From Phragmites australis (lineage: Eukaryota > Streptophyta > Magnoliopsida > Poales > Poaceae), in assembly GCF_958298935.1 (NCBI RefSeq), contig NC_084925.1, positions 17,171,001 to 17,235,000 on the forward strand: a stretch of DNA of 64,000 nt. The letters are read 5' to 3'. The translations under genes and the position numbers were made by a program. The first letter of the stretch is position 1. Each line of letters starts with the position of its first letter. The notes below the pieces were generated by a model. That model did not search any database and was not told the DNA's origin. It worked only from the letters and a program-made list of their open reading frames with translations. This document shows positions 27,401-34,372 of this stretch, piece by piece.

Positions 27401-29873
27401 TTATAATCAATACTCTCGAACGGGAGATATAGGTTATGCATATACATTAGTTCACTTTTACAAATACAATTAACATAATTCCGTCATATACATATCAAGA
27501 TATGAAAGAAGAAAAATTTTGAATACCAACTTAAACCCTAGAATCTAGCAAATAGGAGCAAGACGAGGAGGAAAGTGGGATGTAAACTTTCAAAGGCCAA
27601 TGGGGACAGCCCACATGTATCAAGATTTAGGGGAAGGAGCAAAATTATTGATTCTATCTCAAACCATAGAATCCACCATGCATATATGCGGAAGAGGAGG
27701 AGGAGAGGGGAAGGCAAACCTTCAAAGCCCAAGGGATAATCCCAACTTCAAATCACCAAGATTTGATTGGTCCTTAATAGAATCGCCAAAAAAAAAATCA
27801 TCCCTTTGCAGAGCAGCCGACAGACAGACAGTGTCTGGTCATGCTACTCGGCGTAGAAAATAACAGTACCTCATTAGTGATGGGAGATAAGGATACCCGT
27901 CATTAATGACTTTTACATTAGTGACGATTGACAACTACGACCCGTCACTAAGGACTTTCACATTTCCAGAAGAGATCGACTTTCAGAACAGAGGCATGCA
28001 AATAGAGAGTACTTCAACAGATCGCATTCAACAGAAAAAAACTGAACTTTGATCCCATTCAACATATCGCATTTAACAAACTAGAGTACTTTTCAAATTA
28101 AACTAGAGTACTTAACCCTAAATATACAACAAAATAACCCTAGCTACTTCCAACTTCTCGCCGCACGCATGCAAAATAATTCTCACCGTAGCATCGCAAA
28201 AGAACATCCGAAAAGAACATTCTACACCTACGTCAACCAAATAATTCTAATTAACATCCTGCATGTCGTCTTCGTCACCGGCCGTGCCTAAGTCATCGAC
28301 GTCTAGAAGTCATCGTCGGGGTGCATATCGTTGTCGAAGTCTTACCACACATCCCGCTCATCGTCGTCATCCTCCTCTAGCTCCTCCTCATTCTCCTCCC
28401 CCTCCTCTAAGCAAGGCCTCTTTGGAGCTAGCTCGTCGAGAAAGTACTCCAAGTCAAGACTAGAGGCCTCCAATCTACCGGAGTTGGCGAACAACACCCC
28501 GTCATCCGATAACTCCAGCGTCGCCTCTACCACGTTGTCAGATGAAGGCGGAGGGGTAAGCGAAGTCGGCGGTGGCAACAAAGACCGTGGAGTGGCTAGA
28601 GATGGTGATGGCATCGGAGCATCCATGGCTAGGGCAAGAGTGAGTAGAGTGAGAGTGAAGTGGTTGACGGCGCATGAGAGTTATAAGGACATCCGTTATA
28701 TTAGTGACAGGTGACAACTATGACCCATCACTAATGACTTTCACATTAGTGACGAGTCTCTTTAGAACCTTTCACTAATGATGTTACATTAGCGACATGT
28801 GCCCTGTATACCCGTTACTAAGGACTCAATCATTAGTGACGGGTTTTATATTGACCCGTTACTACTATCTTTAGTGACAGGTTGTTCTCTTGTTGTCATC
28901 ATTAGTGACAGGTCTTGGTCGGTCCTAGTCTGAGCCACATATTAATGATGAGTCGTCACTGGACCCATCACAAATAATGCATTAGTGGCGCATACTGAAG
29001 AGCTGTCACTAATGAGTGTCTTATTTGATGGTTTCTTATGTAGTGCATTATTTTCATCAGAACTAGTATAGATTTGGGAAAAAATAATGTCGACCAAAAA
29101 TTTGAACAGCACCGAAGTATTAAATGGGAGGCCAGGATAGTCTTTCCCACCATAACAAATACCTGGATTATGAAAAAAGTGTTAAAAGTTAGAGCTAAGA
29201 GTATTTTTTCTCCTAGCAACCGTATGTCTGAAACAATTAATTGTAAGGTTATATTGCTCCTATTACAATTGTAGGTTGTTTGGACATTAACATTGTCTTC
29301 AAGGCACCACTTTGGCCAATTATTTGTCCTATATTATAGAACATAAAAATTTATATTATGGAAGTAGATTTCACAATGAATCTATAACAACTTTATGAAA
29401 CCAACCTAATATGTTGTGACTGCCAATTTAAAGGATGCTTCATATTTGGAATAATAGTGGGTATTTAAAAGTTGGAGATAAGGGTGAGTAAAACAATCTT
29501 AGGTAGTAGAGAAATTGACATCAACAAAACTATATTAGCACAACCAAAGGAGCTATTGTTTTTGTCTTTTCTAGCCATTTGTCGCTTTTAAACTAATGGT
29601 ACATGAAACATTAGAATCTAGCTGTTTTGTCTTTAAATTAATTTCAGGGCACATCTTGGGGCGATCTTTTCTGGATTTTTCTTCGGTTATCTTATATGCC
29701 CAAGCATAGAATTGGACAATGCTGCTAAGAACGGTCAAAAGGAGGTTGTGGCTGTTGTTAGGCGACAAGCCGATCCATGCAAATCAGTTGCCATCTTTAC
29801 CATAAGTATACTCACACTTGTTGTACTCACCTTCGCTTACGGGACACAGTTCAATGTTATGGATCTAGAATAG
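6322..29873 (+). CDS. RBL9: RHOMBOID-like protein 9 (RBL9) type, chloroplast, probable pseudoprotease; six exons
   Basis: Proposed join: 6322-6359 (or an alternative first exon ending at 6441), 6931-7626, 8552-8717, 10198-10368, 11222-11376, 29648-29873. All junctions are GT-AG and phases agree; from ATG 6938 the product is 468 residues, plus 15 if ATG 6322 is used. Order: Ser-rich N-terminus (likely plastid transit peptide), a hydrophilic soluble region, then a rhomboid membrane domain with SGEWWRLLTP, HSGFLHVALGCW, FGGVCGNF, CGTGPVFSLIGAW, DNWAHLGA and a last membrane helix. Active rhomboids have GxSG; here it is GTGPVF, so the nucleophile is missing, as in RBL9 proteins as I recall them. 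Oddities: an in-frame TGA at 7451-7453, and an 18 kb last intron filled by a CACTA transposon. Expression is unknown. Confidence 0.75.
6931..7626 (+). CDS. RBL9: RBL9 exon 2, with in-frame TGA at 7451-7453
   Basis: The acceptor is TTTCAG at 6930 and the donor GTAAGT at 7627. The exon encodes the soluble N-terminal region (MAGVVKWKLISCEQLDHKG... to DDQASSFFLT). The frame is continuous on both sides of one TGA (7451-7453). That stop lies in a 72 bp stretch, 7440-7511, that starts GTAAAG and ends CTATAG, so it can be read as a short in-frame intron. The stop may also be a true null mutation, for example from a CGA codon. Confidence 0.75.
7440..7511 (+). other. Possible 72 bp in-frame intron or exitron holding the stop codon
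   Basis: GT at 7440 and AG at 7510-7511 bound 72 nt (24 codons) containing the only premature stop. Removal joins ...GNI-G with TRSYRN... in frame. Apart from the TGA, the unspliced segment also reads as protein (SKDVWPPKLSNKKNNVTIG), so it may be ancestral coding sequence. Confidence 0.5.
7627..8551 (+). other. RBL9 intron 2
   Basis: Donor GTAAGT at 7627 and acceptor ATGCAG at 8551. AT-rich, with no coding content. It contains a possible short foldback element at 8267-8376. Confidence 0.65.
8267..8376. mobile_element. Possible MITE or foldback element
   Basis: Inverted ends: AAATCCCTTATATGCCACTG near 8268 against CGATGGCATATAAGGAAAT near 8357. The GATGGCATAT core is repeated inside. No clear target duplication was found, so the call is tentative. 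Confidence 0.35.
8552..8717 (+). CDS. RBL9: RBL9 exon 3: first membrane helix and WWRLLTP motif
   Basis: Phase 2 entry completes a Thr codon, then NLLAAINIAVLLFEIA (hydrophobic helix), a lumenal-type loop and SGEWWRLLTPMCL. The (E)WWRL(L)TP motif precedes the second helix in rhomboids. The donor is CTG|GTATTA at 8718. Confidence 0.8.
8718..10197 (+). other. RBL9 intron 3
   Basis: 1480 bp bounded by GTATTA and TCTGCAG. It holds a poly-C run near 9210 and a repeat-like stretch at 9080-9190. No gene was seen. Confidence 0.7.
10198..10368 (+). CDS. RBL9: RBL9 exon 4: rhomboid core helices 2-3
   Basis: 57 codons, phase 0 at both ends, from HSGFLHVALGCWVLLTFG to HTPELTVCGT. In active rhomboids this region carries an H-xxx-N pair that stabilises the oxyanion; here the Asn position is not Asn (HVALGCW). 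The donor is ACA|GTAAGT at 10369. Confidence 0.85.
10369..11221 (+). other. RBL9 intron 4
   Basis: Bounded by GTAAGT and CATACAACAG. It contains a direct duplication that copied the downstream splice acceptor (10815-11240). Confidence 0.75.
10815..11240 (+). repeat. Tandem duplication of an intron-exon junction, period about 208 bp
   Basis: Copies 10815-11022 and 11023-11240 share TAACTTGC...TTTTAGGT, AACGTTTTTAGCAA, TAGCATGTTG, ATATCTTGTAGAT and ACTAATGTTGCTTT. Both end in an acceptor followed by GCCCAGTATTTTCT, the first codons of exon 5. The upstream copy is diverged and reads into intron sequence after about 15 nt, so it is a decoy acceptor. Confidence 0.85.
11222..11376 (+). CDS. RBL9: RBL9 exon 5: GPVFSLIGAW segment lacking the catalytic Ser
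   Basis: From acceptor CAACAG|GGCCC: GPVFSLIGAWLVYQSQNKQV, then a helix SMFWQAVIAAALSFLLSIFG and GIDN, with a split Trp codon (TG|G). In catalytic rhomboids this helix begins GxSGAxxG. Here CGT-GPVF has no Ser at that place. Donor CTG|GTAAAG at 11377. Confidence 0.85.
11662..12300. repeat. CACTA left terminus with subterminal repeat array
   Basis: After the CACTATGCC terminus there are more than a dozen copies of TTAGTGACGGGT, GTGACGGG or their complements ACCCGTCACTAAT at irregular 20-40 bp spacing, up to about 12280. Such arrays bind the TnpA-type accessory protein in characterised En/Spm elements; binding here is inferred. Confidence 0.8.
12301..12819. other. CACTA internal non-coding stretch
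   Basis: AT-rich sequence between the subterminal array and the end of the second gene, probably its 3' region. It contains the short direct repeat CATATCACA(A/C)CAG with ACATCAGGTAAC. No coding signal was recognised. Confidence 0.4.
12820..15353 (-). pseudogene. CACTA second gene with Ulp1-like (C48) protease segment, broken
   Basis: Read on the minus strand from 15353. An N-terminal part carries TKKKALQKLRKLIGLNAQER, then FDDFIMAQYNALFND and KGCRFADCQILGKP (about 15250-14960). Further pieces are at 14443-14201, 14179-13979 and 13774-13550 (FGKPLMTADPL...VDFKDL). A C-terminal piece near 13377-13246 reads VRYVARAMSHFS...HNMDDHWILLVIAS, then VWYLDLARP. The DDHWILLVI stretch resembles the His region of Ulp1-type cysteine proteases, which grass CACTA elements often carry. 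Frameshifts and stops separate the pieces; exon boundaries were not resolved. It lies downstream of tnp2, as second genes of these elements do. Confidence 0.6.
15486..15722. repeat. Long imperfect hairpin (arms about 110 bp) in CACTA
   Basis: The left arm (GAGGATATGTGGTCC ... GAAAATTTTGGCAGCACC ... AATACACATCTCGAC) is answered by its inverted copy to the right (GTTGTGTATCCGGAG ... GCCACCAAAATTCTC ... GGCCATATATCCTC), centre near 15600. A related hairpin in the same orientation lies at 27113-27345. Peptides from either strand here follow from the symmetry and are not treated as genes. Confidence 0.8.
15723..17150. other. CACTA inter-gene region with internal subterminal-type repeats
   Basis: 15830-16610 is AT-rich with no signal. 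16640-17060 is GC-rich with proline/arginine-type reading frames on both strands, probably an old 5' UTR or first exon. 17068-17140 carries TTAGTGATGG and CGTCACTAATG motifs like those at the element ends. The hairpin, GC-rich block and repeat order mirrors the right end (27113-28990). Confidence 0.5.
17165..19970 (-). pseudogene. CACTA transposase tnp2, main part, degenerate
   Basis: An intact N-side stretch opens at ATG 19951 (MDQGLSLADGMDDYL); another frame gives CVLFRGEYTGLNQCPVCE and KVMWYFPIIPHLKHLF, LLRWHKEDHKN (19818-19285). Continuing down the strand: a segment with SIDGINLFNNMS, YNLPP, LRQPGNDINVYLGPLVDDLKALW (about 19260-18980), HRRFLARNHPY, HHSIDLMHIEMNIYDSLL (about 18550), and VPSGYSSNIRRLI...GMKTYDFYVMLTQ with LCLLEMYFLPSFFDI (18368-17994). 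These are in the usual order of the plant Transposase_21/tnp2 family. Numerous stops and frameshifts. The Transpos_assoc start of the protein lies 7 kb away at 26916-26802 because a retrotransposon is inserted. Confidence 0.8.
19973..20085 (-). other. Extra retroelement leader with primer binding site, abutting tnp2
   Basis: 113 bp matching 25010-25121, the leader and PBS of the Copia-like element. The PBS on the minus strand is TGATATCAGAGCTAGGGC at 20066-20083. Its presence after the second LTR is unexpected for a simple insertion. The next transposase ATG is about 20 bp further on. Confidence 0.75.
20086..21786 (-). repeat. LTR of the Copia-like element (left in window)
   Basis: 1.70 kb, related to 25122-26801 along its length. 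Its start on the minus strand is adjacent to a polypurine tract (21787-21800, AAAAAGTGGGAGA) and its end is adjacent to a PBS. TATA box CTATAAATA at about 20878-20886 on the minus strand. Between 20930 and 21610 it has many TCCGGTG / CACCGGA motifs, often as CACCGGA(N)TCCGGTG palindromes. Confidence 0.8.
21787..25121 (-). pseudogene. Internal region with degenerate Copia-type gag
   Basis: Gag pieces on the minus strand: MIVSIIYDSNDIKKMTPSQV... with KITAHEITMNMEGE (24493-24275), a Lys-rich stretch (24207-24019), an acidic-Ser stretch with DDESDENSLSYDKLL and NEQQRVLKK (24012-23788), and a zinc-knuckle-like TVTCFKRHQEGHKSFQC (about 23400-23350). This order is that of large grass Copia gags; the knuckle lacks one Cys (FKR for FKC). 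From 23000 to 21800 nothing coding was recognised, so pol is absent. The frame is broken at several places. Confidence 0.65.
25122..26801 (-). repeat. LTR of the Copia-like element (right in window)
   Basis: 1.68 kb; on the minus strand it starts TGTAGCGAAAATGG at 26801 and ends CCCTTCA at 25122, so it has TG...CA ends. TATA box near 25912-25921. It shares the CCGG palindrome array with its partner but has many substitutions, so the insertion is not recent. Confidence 0.8.
26802..26916 (-). pseudogene. tnp2 N-terminal (Transpos_assoc) exon fragment, cut by LTR
   Basis: From ATG 26916 on the minus strand: MVDQS, a TAG stop (26901-26899) where this family usually has Trp, then MYLDCRTCNEYMSGVKIFMS and DMEGRGKT, ending directly at the LTR border. 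This matches the start of the plant transposase-associated domain. The remaining part of that domain, with its Cys motif, is missing on both sides of the insertion. Confidence 0.7.
27113..27345. repeat. Second long hairpin in CACTA, upstream of tnp2
   Basis: Inverted arms (GAATATGTGGTCCGAGTAGG ... AATACACATCTTGAC against GTGTATCCGGAGAAC ... CTACTCGGACCACATATC), centre near 27228. Similar to the hairpin at 15486-15722 in sequence and orientation, including the downstream CTTATAAATATGACGAGTTG. Confidence 0.8.
27346..28341. other. CACTA 5' region with subterminal-type repeats
   Basis: 27870-27960 holds several ATTAGTGA(T/C)GG and CCGTCA(C/T)TAA motifs. The rest is AT-rich with no recognised gene. 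Confidence 0.5.
28342..28626 (-). CDS. Short acidic reading frame near the CACTA 5' end
   Basis: 94 codons from ATG 28626 to TAA. The N-terminal third is Pro/Ser-rich; the C-terminal third is strongly acidic with a Glu/Asp run (EEGEENEEELEEDDDD). The strand matches tnp2 and it lies between two blocks of subterminal repeats. It could be a first exon or upstream reading frame of a CACTA transcript; no family was recognised. The opposite strand is a Ser-rich shadow. Confidence 0.4.
   Translation of the reverse strand: MDAPMPSPSLATPRSLLPPPTSLTPPPSSDNVVEATLELSDDGVLFANSGRLEASSLDLEYFLDELAPKRPCLEEGEENEEELEEDDDDERDVW
28690..29045. repeat. CACTA right terminus with subterminal repeat array
   Basis: About ten motifs of the ATTAGTGACGGGT type in both orientations, ending in GTTTCTTATGTAGTG at 29045, the complement of CACTACATAAGAAAC. 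Confidence 0.8.
29046..29647 (+). other. 3' remainder of the last RBL9 intron
   Basis: AT-rich intron sequence between the CACTA end and the acceptor TTAATTTCAG. No other feature was seen. Confidence 0.7.
29648..29873 (+). CDS. RBL9: RBL9 last exon: catalytic-type His helix and C-terminus
   Basis: Completes the Trp codon left open at 11376 and continues AHLGAIFSGFFFGYLICP, then a soluble loop with RRQADPCKS and a final helix VAIFTISILTLVVLTFAYG, stop TAG at 29871-29873. The His in AHLGA is at the position of the rhomboid catalytic His. Phase agreement across an 18.27 kb intron supports that it is one gene. Confidence 0.85.
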
Positions 29874-31286
29874 CTCGCCAACTGTATTTCATAATGTGAA
29901 ATGAGCACGAGATGTAAATAATTAGTTTGTAGTATGGACCAATTATATATATTCAGGTTAGTACAATCTCTTTTTTTTTTGTAGTCGAGATTTGTAATAG
30001 AGGTTACATATAAATTTTAGGGAGGTTACATATGTTATTTTATTTGTGTTACTTTGTCCACTTTAATCCAAGAAATTGCGCCCAAATAGATAAAAAAATA
30101 TTCACTTTAACATTTCTTCCTCTATTTTTTCTATTTCCCATATGATTTCATATATCCCCAATAAAATGACGCTAATGCACCTTTCACCATTGAGGCTTAT
30201 CTAGATGGGAGATGACTAGTGAGGTAAAGAAGGCCCCGTGAATGATCATGACTTGGTTACGTCGGACCACACGAGCCTCAGCAATACACACGTCCACAGT
30301 GGAAACAAGGGCCAATTTCCATATTTTGTGGCTGTTTTTGTTGATTCAAATGTATAAAGTTCCAGAAAATTATTGTATCTATAATAATGTAAAAGGAGTA
30401 ATCCTATATAATTCAAAGTTACGATTTAATCCACATTGAAAGGGGGAATTAATGAGCACAAGACACGGATTCCCGATCTTTCACGGTACCAAACAGCCAG
30501 GAAATAAGTGTCTGTGAATTATGCTATTATTCAGGAATGCAACAGTAGCAAGTGTATATATAGGCAGGATCTGAATCAGTACTAGTATCTCGGCAATAGC
30601 AGCACATGACAATACAAGATAATTCTTCTCTTCAACTAAACAAAGAACTCGGTTATTTGATGATGAATAGTAAAATGCAAAGCAATAGTTCTGAAATTGT
30701 ATGCAGCTTGTAATTTCAGTTATGATTGCTAAGCAGCTGAACTAATGAATAACTTGCATTGCAATGAGAACTTGATTCAAACCAGGATAATTTGATCTTC
30801 TCGGTAATAGCATCAGCAGTTTCCAACAATATTGCCACGGCCACAAGTTTTCTAGGGTAGCAAGTAGCCACGGCAACAGCAGTAGGAGATCTATATATTA
30901 TTCTCGGCCAACCAGAGAGTAATCAACAAAGTATTGTGCAAATTACAGGTGCTTGTTTGCACAATAACAGCAGGCTAGCAAAACTGTGATCACGACAGGC
31001 TAGAAGAACTAAGCACCAACAGGCTGAACCAAATAGCAGTAATTCACAGCATGACCCAATAGTTCCGTTTGATCAATAAAACGCAAGCACTAGCAAGAGA
31101 GGTGATCGGCTTACACAAGATGCAATCCAACCATAGGTATTTCCTCCACCCGTGTCCTTGATGGACCAAAGGTAGTTCCTCCGCCACCCGTGTCCTTATG
31201 GAACACGATCGGAAGAGGAGGATCCACGTAGGAATCAAAGGCGCACCGAGGAACTAGCTCCCGATCTCGCACTCCTCTCGAACACT
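29874..31286. other. 3' flank of RBL9, no gene recognised
   Basis: Includes the probable 3' UTR (29874 to about 30060). No coding sequence with recognisable domains, and no RNA gene, was seen up to the minisatellite. Confidence 0.5.
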
Positions 31287-31468
31287 AGCAGATGGGATCG
31301 CCATTTCTTGTTCGGGAGATCTTGATAGCAGATGGAATTGCCATTTTTGTTCGGGATATCTTGATAGCAGATGGGATCACCATTCCTTGTTCGGGAGATC
31401 TTGATAACAGATGGGATCGCCATTTTTGTTCGGGAGATCTTGATAGCAGATGGGACCACCATTCCTAT
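31287..31468. repeat. Minisatellite, 39-40 bp unit, about 4.6 copies
   Basis: Units run AGCAGATGGGATCGCC then ATTT(C)TTGTTCGGGAGATC then TTGAT, with point changes. Copies start near 31287, 31327, 31366, 31406 and 31445. A minus-strand reading frame through it yields a repeated ICYQDIPNKN-like peptide, here regarded as a product of the repeat. Confidence 0.85.
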
Positions 31469-31978
31469 ACATGTGTTATACCGGGAATCGTGAGGAAGCC
31501 TCGACAAAACACACATAGACTCCATACATGAGCCGCCGGCCCTAGCTTGCAGGGCCACCCCAAACTACCAACCAAAGACCAAACCGAATTCGTCAGGTGC
31601 CTGACTGGACCTAAAACACCTCCATTACAGAAACCGACTCAGACTCAGGTATATCACATGTATAGGAATAAAATGTTCAGGCACCACTCATAATACTTCT
31701 AGTTTGACTCCTCTGCGATTAACTACTAGCAAGGTGTGTGCACGTTGCAACGGTTTCTACATTTGACACATATTGATATTGATTTTACTTCTCACACGAA
31801 GAGATTAAGCATATGCTATAGATAGTATTTAATTTTGAGCAAAAGTGCTCTACAATACCAAAAATCTAACATTACAATAATGTCTTGATTCTTGATTTGT
31901 AGTCCAAAATGAAAACAATGAAAATAATATCTTTACAATAACATCCAAAAGACATATAGGTACAAGTACATCACATCT
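31469..31978. other. Intergenic stretch with a possible Helitron 3' end
   Basis: On the minus strand near 31760-31726 the sequence reads CCGTTGCAACGTGCACAC, then ACCTTGCTAG. This resembles the hairpin plus CTAG end of grass Helitrons. Nothing else supports a Helitron, and no coding region is present. Confidence 0.3.
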
Positions 31979-32702
31979 TGATGAGCTTATAGCTCCTTCG
32001 GATACGATTAATACCACTAATAATCCTCAAATCATATAAGATCTAATTACAAGAGCATGTGTACGACAATTAGACCACCAGGTGAACTCGTTCCTTGCTG
32101 TTCTTGTTTCCATGGATGGATTACTACTAAATTCCTATGATGTTTTATTGCATAGGAACGTGGAAGAAGCACCACAAACTTACTCGGACATCACTCCTCG
32201 AAGGCTAAGTCTACTCGGACTCAAGGCTGAGCTCTAGTCGTGGTCAAAGTCATGGTCATGGTCGAAGTCGAGTTCCAGGATAGCACGTCAGTAAAATAGG
32301 CATAACTCTCTCATACGAAGTCCGTTTTAGGCAATCTTGGATATTTTGGAAAGCTTACAACGAGCCATTTCCAATAGATATGAGCTCGACCAGATATTCC
32401 TTATAGTTTAGTCAGACTCAAAGGAATAAGATGCTAGGTTTTGTAATCGTGTCGGAGTCCAGGTTGTGCACGTCTCTCTCCACGGTTGCACAACCTTAGG
32501 TTGACCTCCTCACGCCCCCCATATATACACAGTAGCCATCGTAGTTTAGACTTATATTTTAGCTTAGATTATTCTGTTTAATATAGTTTTGTTGTTTGTC
32601 GGTTTGTTGAATCTCAAACTCCAGTGCTTCATTGGTAATTAGCAATATTTAGATTGCATCTACCTAATCTTGCATGTGTTCTCGATTCGCTTGCAGGAAA
32701 AG
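31979..32702 (+). repeat. Left LTR of old CRM-like element, 5' part
   Basis: Aligns by eye to 53362-54100: CTAATTACAAG, CAACAATTAGACC, TTTATTGC(A/T)TAGGAACGTG, CCAGGTTGTGCAC, CCCCATATATACACAGTAG, TTCTCGATTCGCTTGCAGG. The last bases AAAAG (32698-32702) are the target site of the array. Confidence 0.85.
32698..32702. repeat. Target site duplication, left copy (AAAAG)
   Basis: Directly precedes the first TGATGAGG of the array and equals 50261-50265 after its last LTR. Confidence 0.9.
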
Positions 32703-33371
32703 TGATGAGGACATCGACACCTATATATCAGCCCAGACGCCATCCACTCCAGCCCAGGTGCCATCTCCATCAGCCCAAGTCCACACGCCATCTCCATCAA
32801 TCCAGGCGCCACCAGCTAGGCCAATGACTCGGGCCCGTGCACGAGAATTAAAGATTGTTTTGGTGCTGAAGAATGAAGGCCCAGAAGCTCAGTTTGACCA
32901 ACAGAAGGCCTAAAGACTGATGTGGACCAACTTGGGCCAATCTGGCCAAGGCGGCCCAAAGGAGGGCGCCCCTAGGGGTGCGTGCCTCTCCCTCTCCTAG
33001 CCGGCCCTAGGGGCTGCGCCCCCTCTTTTCCACCCTATAAAACCAGGGGCTGCGCCCCCTATTTTACTTGAGTTTTGTTTAATTGATAGCCTAGCTACAA
33101 TCCGTCCTTCGACGTGAATTCAGAACTCCACCTTCGTGCAATACATCAGATTGCTCGCCTCTAATTCTTGCTCGTTCTTCGATTGCTTGCAAGAATTGAT
33201 CCTCGTGATCAGGTTGATCTTGTTTACCGCAAGGTTAATATCCATCGGAAGTTGGTTCAGCGATTGCATTGGCGCTTCGGGCTTGCTCGTCGTAGTCGGA
33301 TCGTGAGGGTCGACGTCCACTAATCGAAATTATCATCACTCGCCGAAAGATCGGGCACTCTACACCTATCA
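32703..33371 (+). repeat. Array LTR 1 (669 bp)
   Basis: TGATGAGG...CCTATCA with TGAT/ATCA ends. TATA box TATAAAA at 33036-33042, flanked by two copies of AGGGGCTGCGCCCCCT (33009-33024, 33045-33060). Its first 211 bp carry the in-frame C-terminus and stop codon of the pol protein. I see no difference from LTRs 2-4. Confidence 0.95.
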
Positions 33372-34372
33372 AGTGGTATCAGATTCCAGGTTTTCTCGGT
33401 GAGTTTATCGTGTGTTTTTCGTTCATCCTAGTCCACATAAACCAAAAAAAAAATTTAGGTTAGATCTTTGTCCCAGCACCCTTTGCGCCTTGCACTTTCT
33501 TTCAATAATCTGCATTGTTGAGTTTTTTTGTGCTTACGCGTTCAATTGTTGCTGGTTACTCGTGTCTTTCTCTCCATCTGTTCTAGCCGCCCCAATCTTC
33601 CCTGCCGTGTGCGCCACGGTCTCTTGACGCGCGCAAGAGTCCAGCTCGTTTTGGCTACCGCGCGCGAGAGTCCTGTTCGGTTCCGTTTGCCGCGCCACGC
33701 GATCCGGCCGTTTCCTACCCGGTCGCGCCGCGTCTTTTGCTCGTCCAGATCCGCCGCGACAAGCACAAACCAGCTCAAATTTTGACCCTACTCTAGAGAG
33801 AGAGAGAGAGAGAGAGAGTGTGTCATCAATTGCTCTTTTGAGGTCTCTTTGTTCATATATTCAGATTTTACGTTCCCCTGAAGAAGAAAAAAAAAAAGAA
33901 AAAGAAAAAGAAAAAAGGGGTTGTTTATCTTGACCGATTACCACTCCGTTTTGCTCGTTGGTTTGTTGGAAAGATCGCACTCGCCTTGGTTTCAGGCGCG
34001 TCTGGCAATCGGCCATCAGTTTTCCACCGGCGGTTCCTACACCTTTTACTAGCCTTTCGCACTTGTGCCGGCAGCATCTGTTCGTGTTTAGCACTATTAT
34101 TCAACTTTGCAGTTATTGTTTGAATTGTGCTAACCCTTGGATTGAGTGCAGCCTCCTAGCTCCACAAATTTTCTACTACGAGCAGGTTTTTGTTTCACCA
34201 CGCAATCGCTCCTCCAATCTTCCACCGGTTTTACCTGTGGTTGCAGTTCACGCTTGCGTGCTTGATAAGAACGGGTAAGAGTTGATAACAGCTTTCTGAT
34301 TGAGCTTTTTCATCCATTACTCACCTCTCGTCGTAGGATCTTTTTTTTGTGGTTGTTTTTGTTGGTGTTTCG
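33372..34372 (+). other. Leader of unit 1: PBS, GA and purine microsatellites
   Basis: The PBS TGGTATCAGATTCC is at 33374, two bases after the LTR, and matches initiator-Met tRNA complements for the first ten bases. The 1 kb leader has a CT/GA run (33794-33820) and an A/G purine tract (33880-33917) whose lengths differ between the three units. No gene is claimed in it. Confidence 0.85.

Larger units (their letters stand above)
11662..29045 (-). mobile_element. 17.4 kb CACTA (En/Spm-type) transposon inside the last RBL9 intron
   Basis: The left end reads CACTATGCCAGAA; the right end on the minus strand reads CACTACATAAGAAACC. Both are followed by subterminal arrays of an ATTAGTGACGGGT-like motif in both orientations. 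Minus-strand cargo: a short acidic reading frame, tnp2 transposase (split), and a second gene with an Ulp1-like protease segment. The flanking 3-mers are TAT (11659-11661) and CAT (29046-29048), so the expected 3 bp target duplication matches at two of three bases. A Copia-like element is nested at 19973-26801. The genes are degenerate, so the element is non-autonomous now. Donor and acceptor of the host intron lie outside it. Confidence 0.8.

Noticed and set aside
11659..29048. Perfect 3 bp CACTA target duplication
   Set aside because: TAT and CAT agree at two of three bases only; reported as imperfect.
31287..31468. CRISPR-like repeats
   Set aside because: Units are directly abutting with no unique spacers; eukaryotic minisatellite.
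31235..31558. 107-codon minus-strand frame with repeated ICYQD peptides
   Set aside because: Generated by the 39 bp minisatellite.
33374..33390. tRNA-like sequence TGGTATCAGA
   Set aside because: It is a primer binding site complementary to a tRNA end; no cloverleaf surrounds it.
33542..34278. Repeated open frames of 70-106 codons in the retroelement leaders (also at 39159-39908 and 44788-45537)
   Set aside because: They occur in the non-coding leader before the gag ATG, on both strands, and repeat only because the array repeats.
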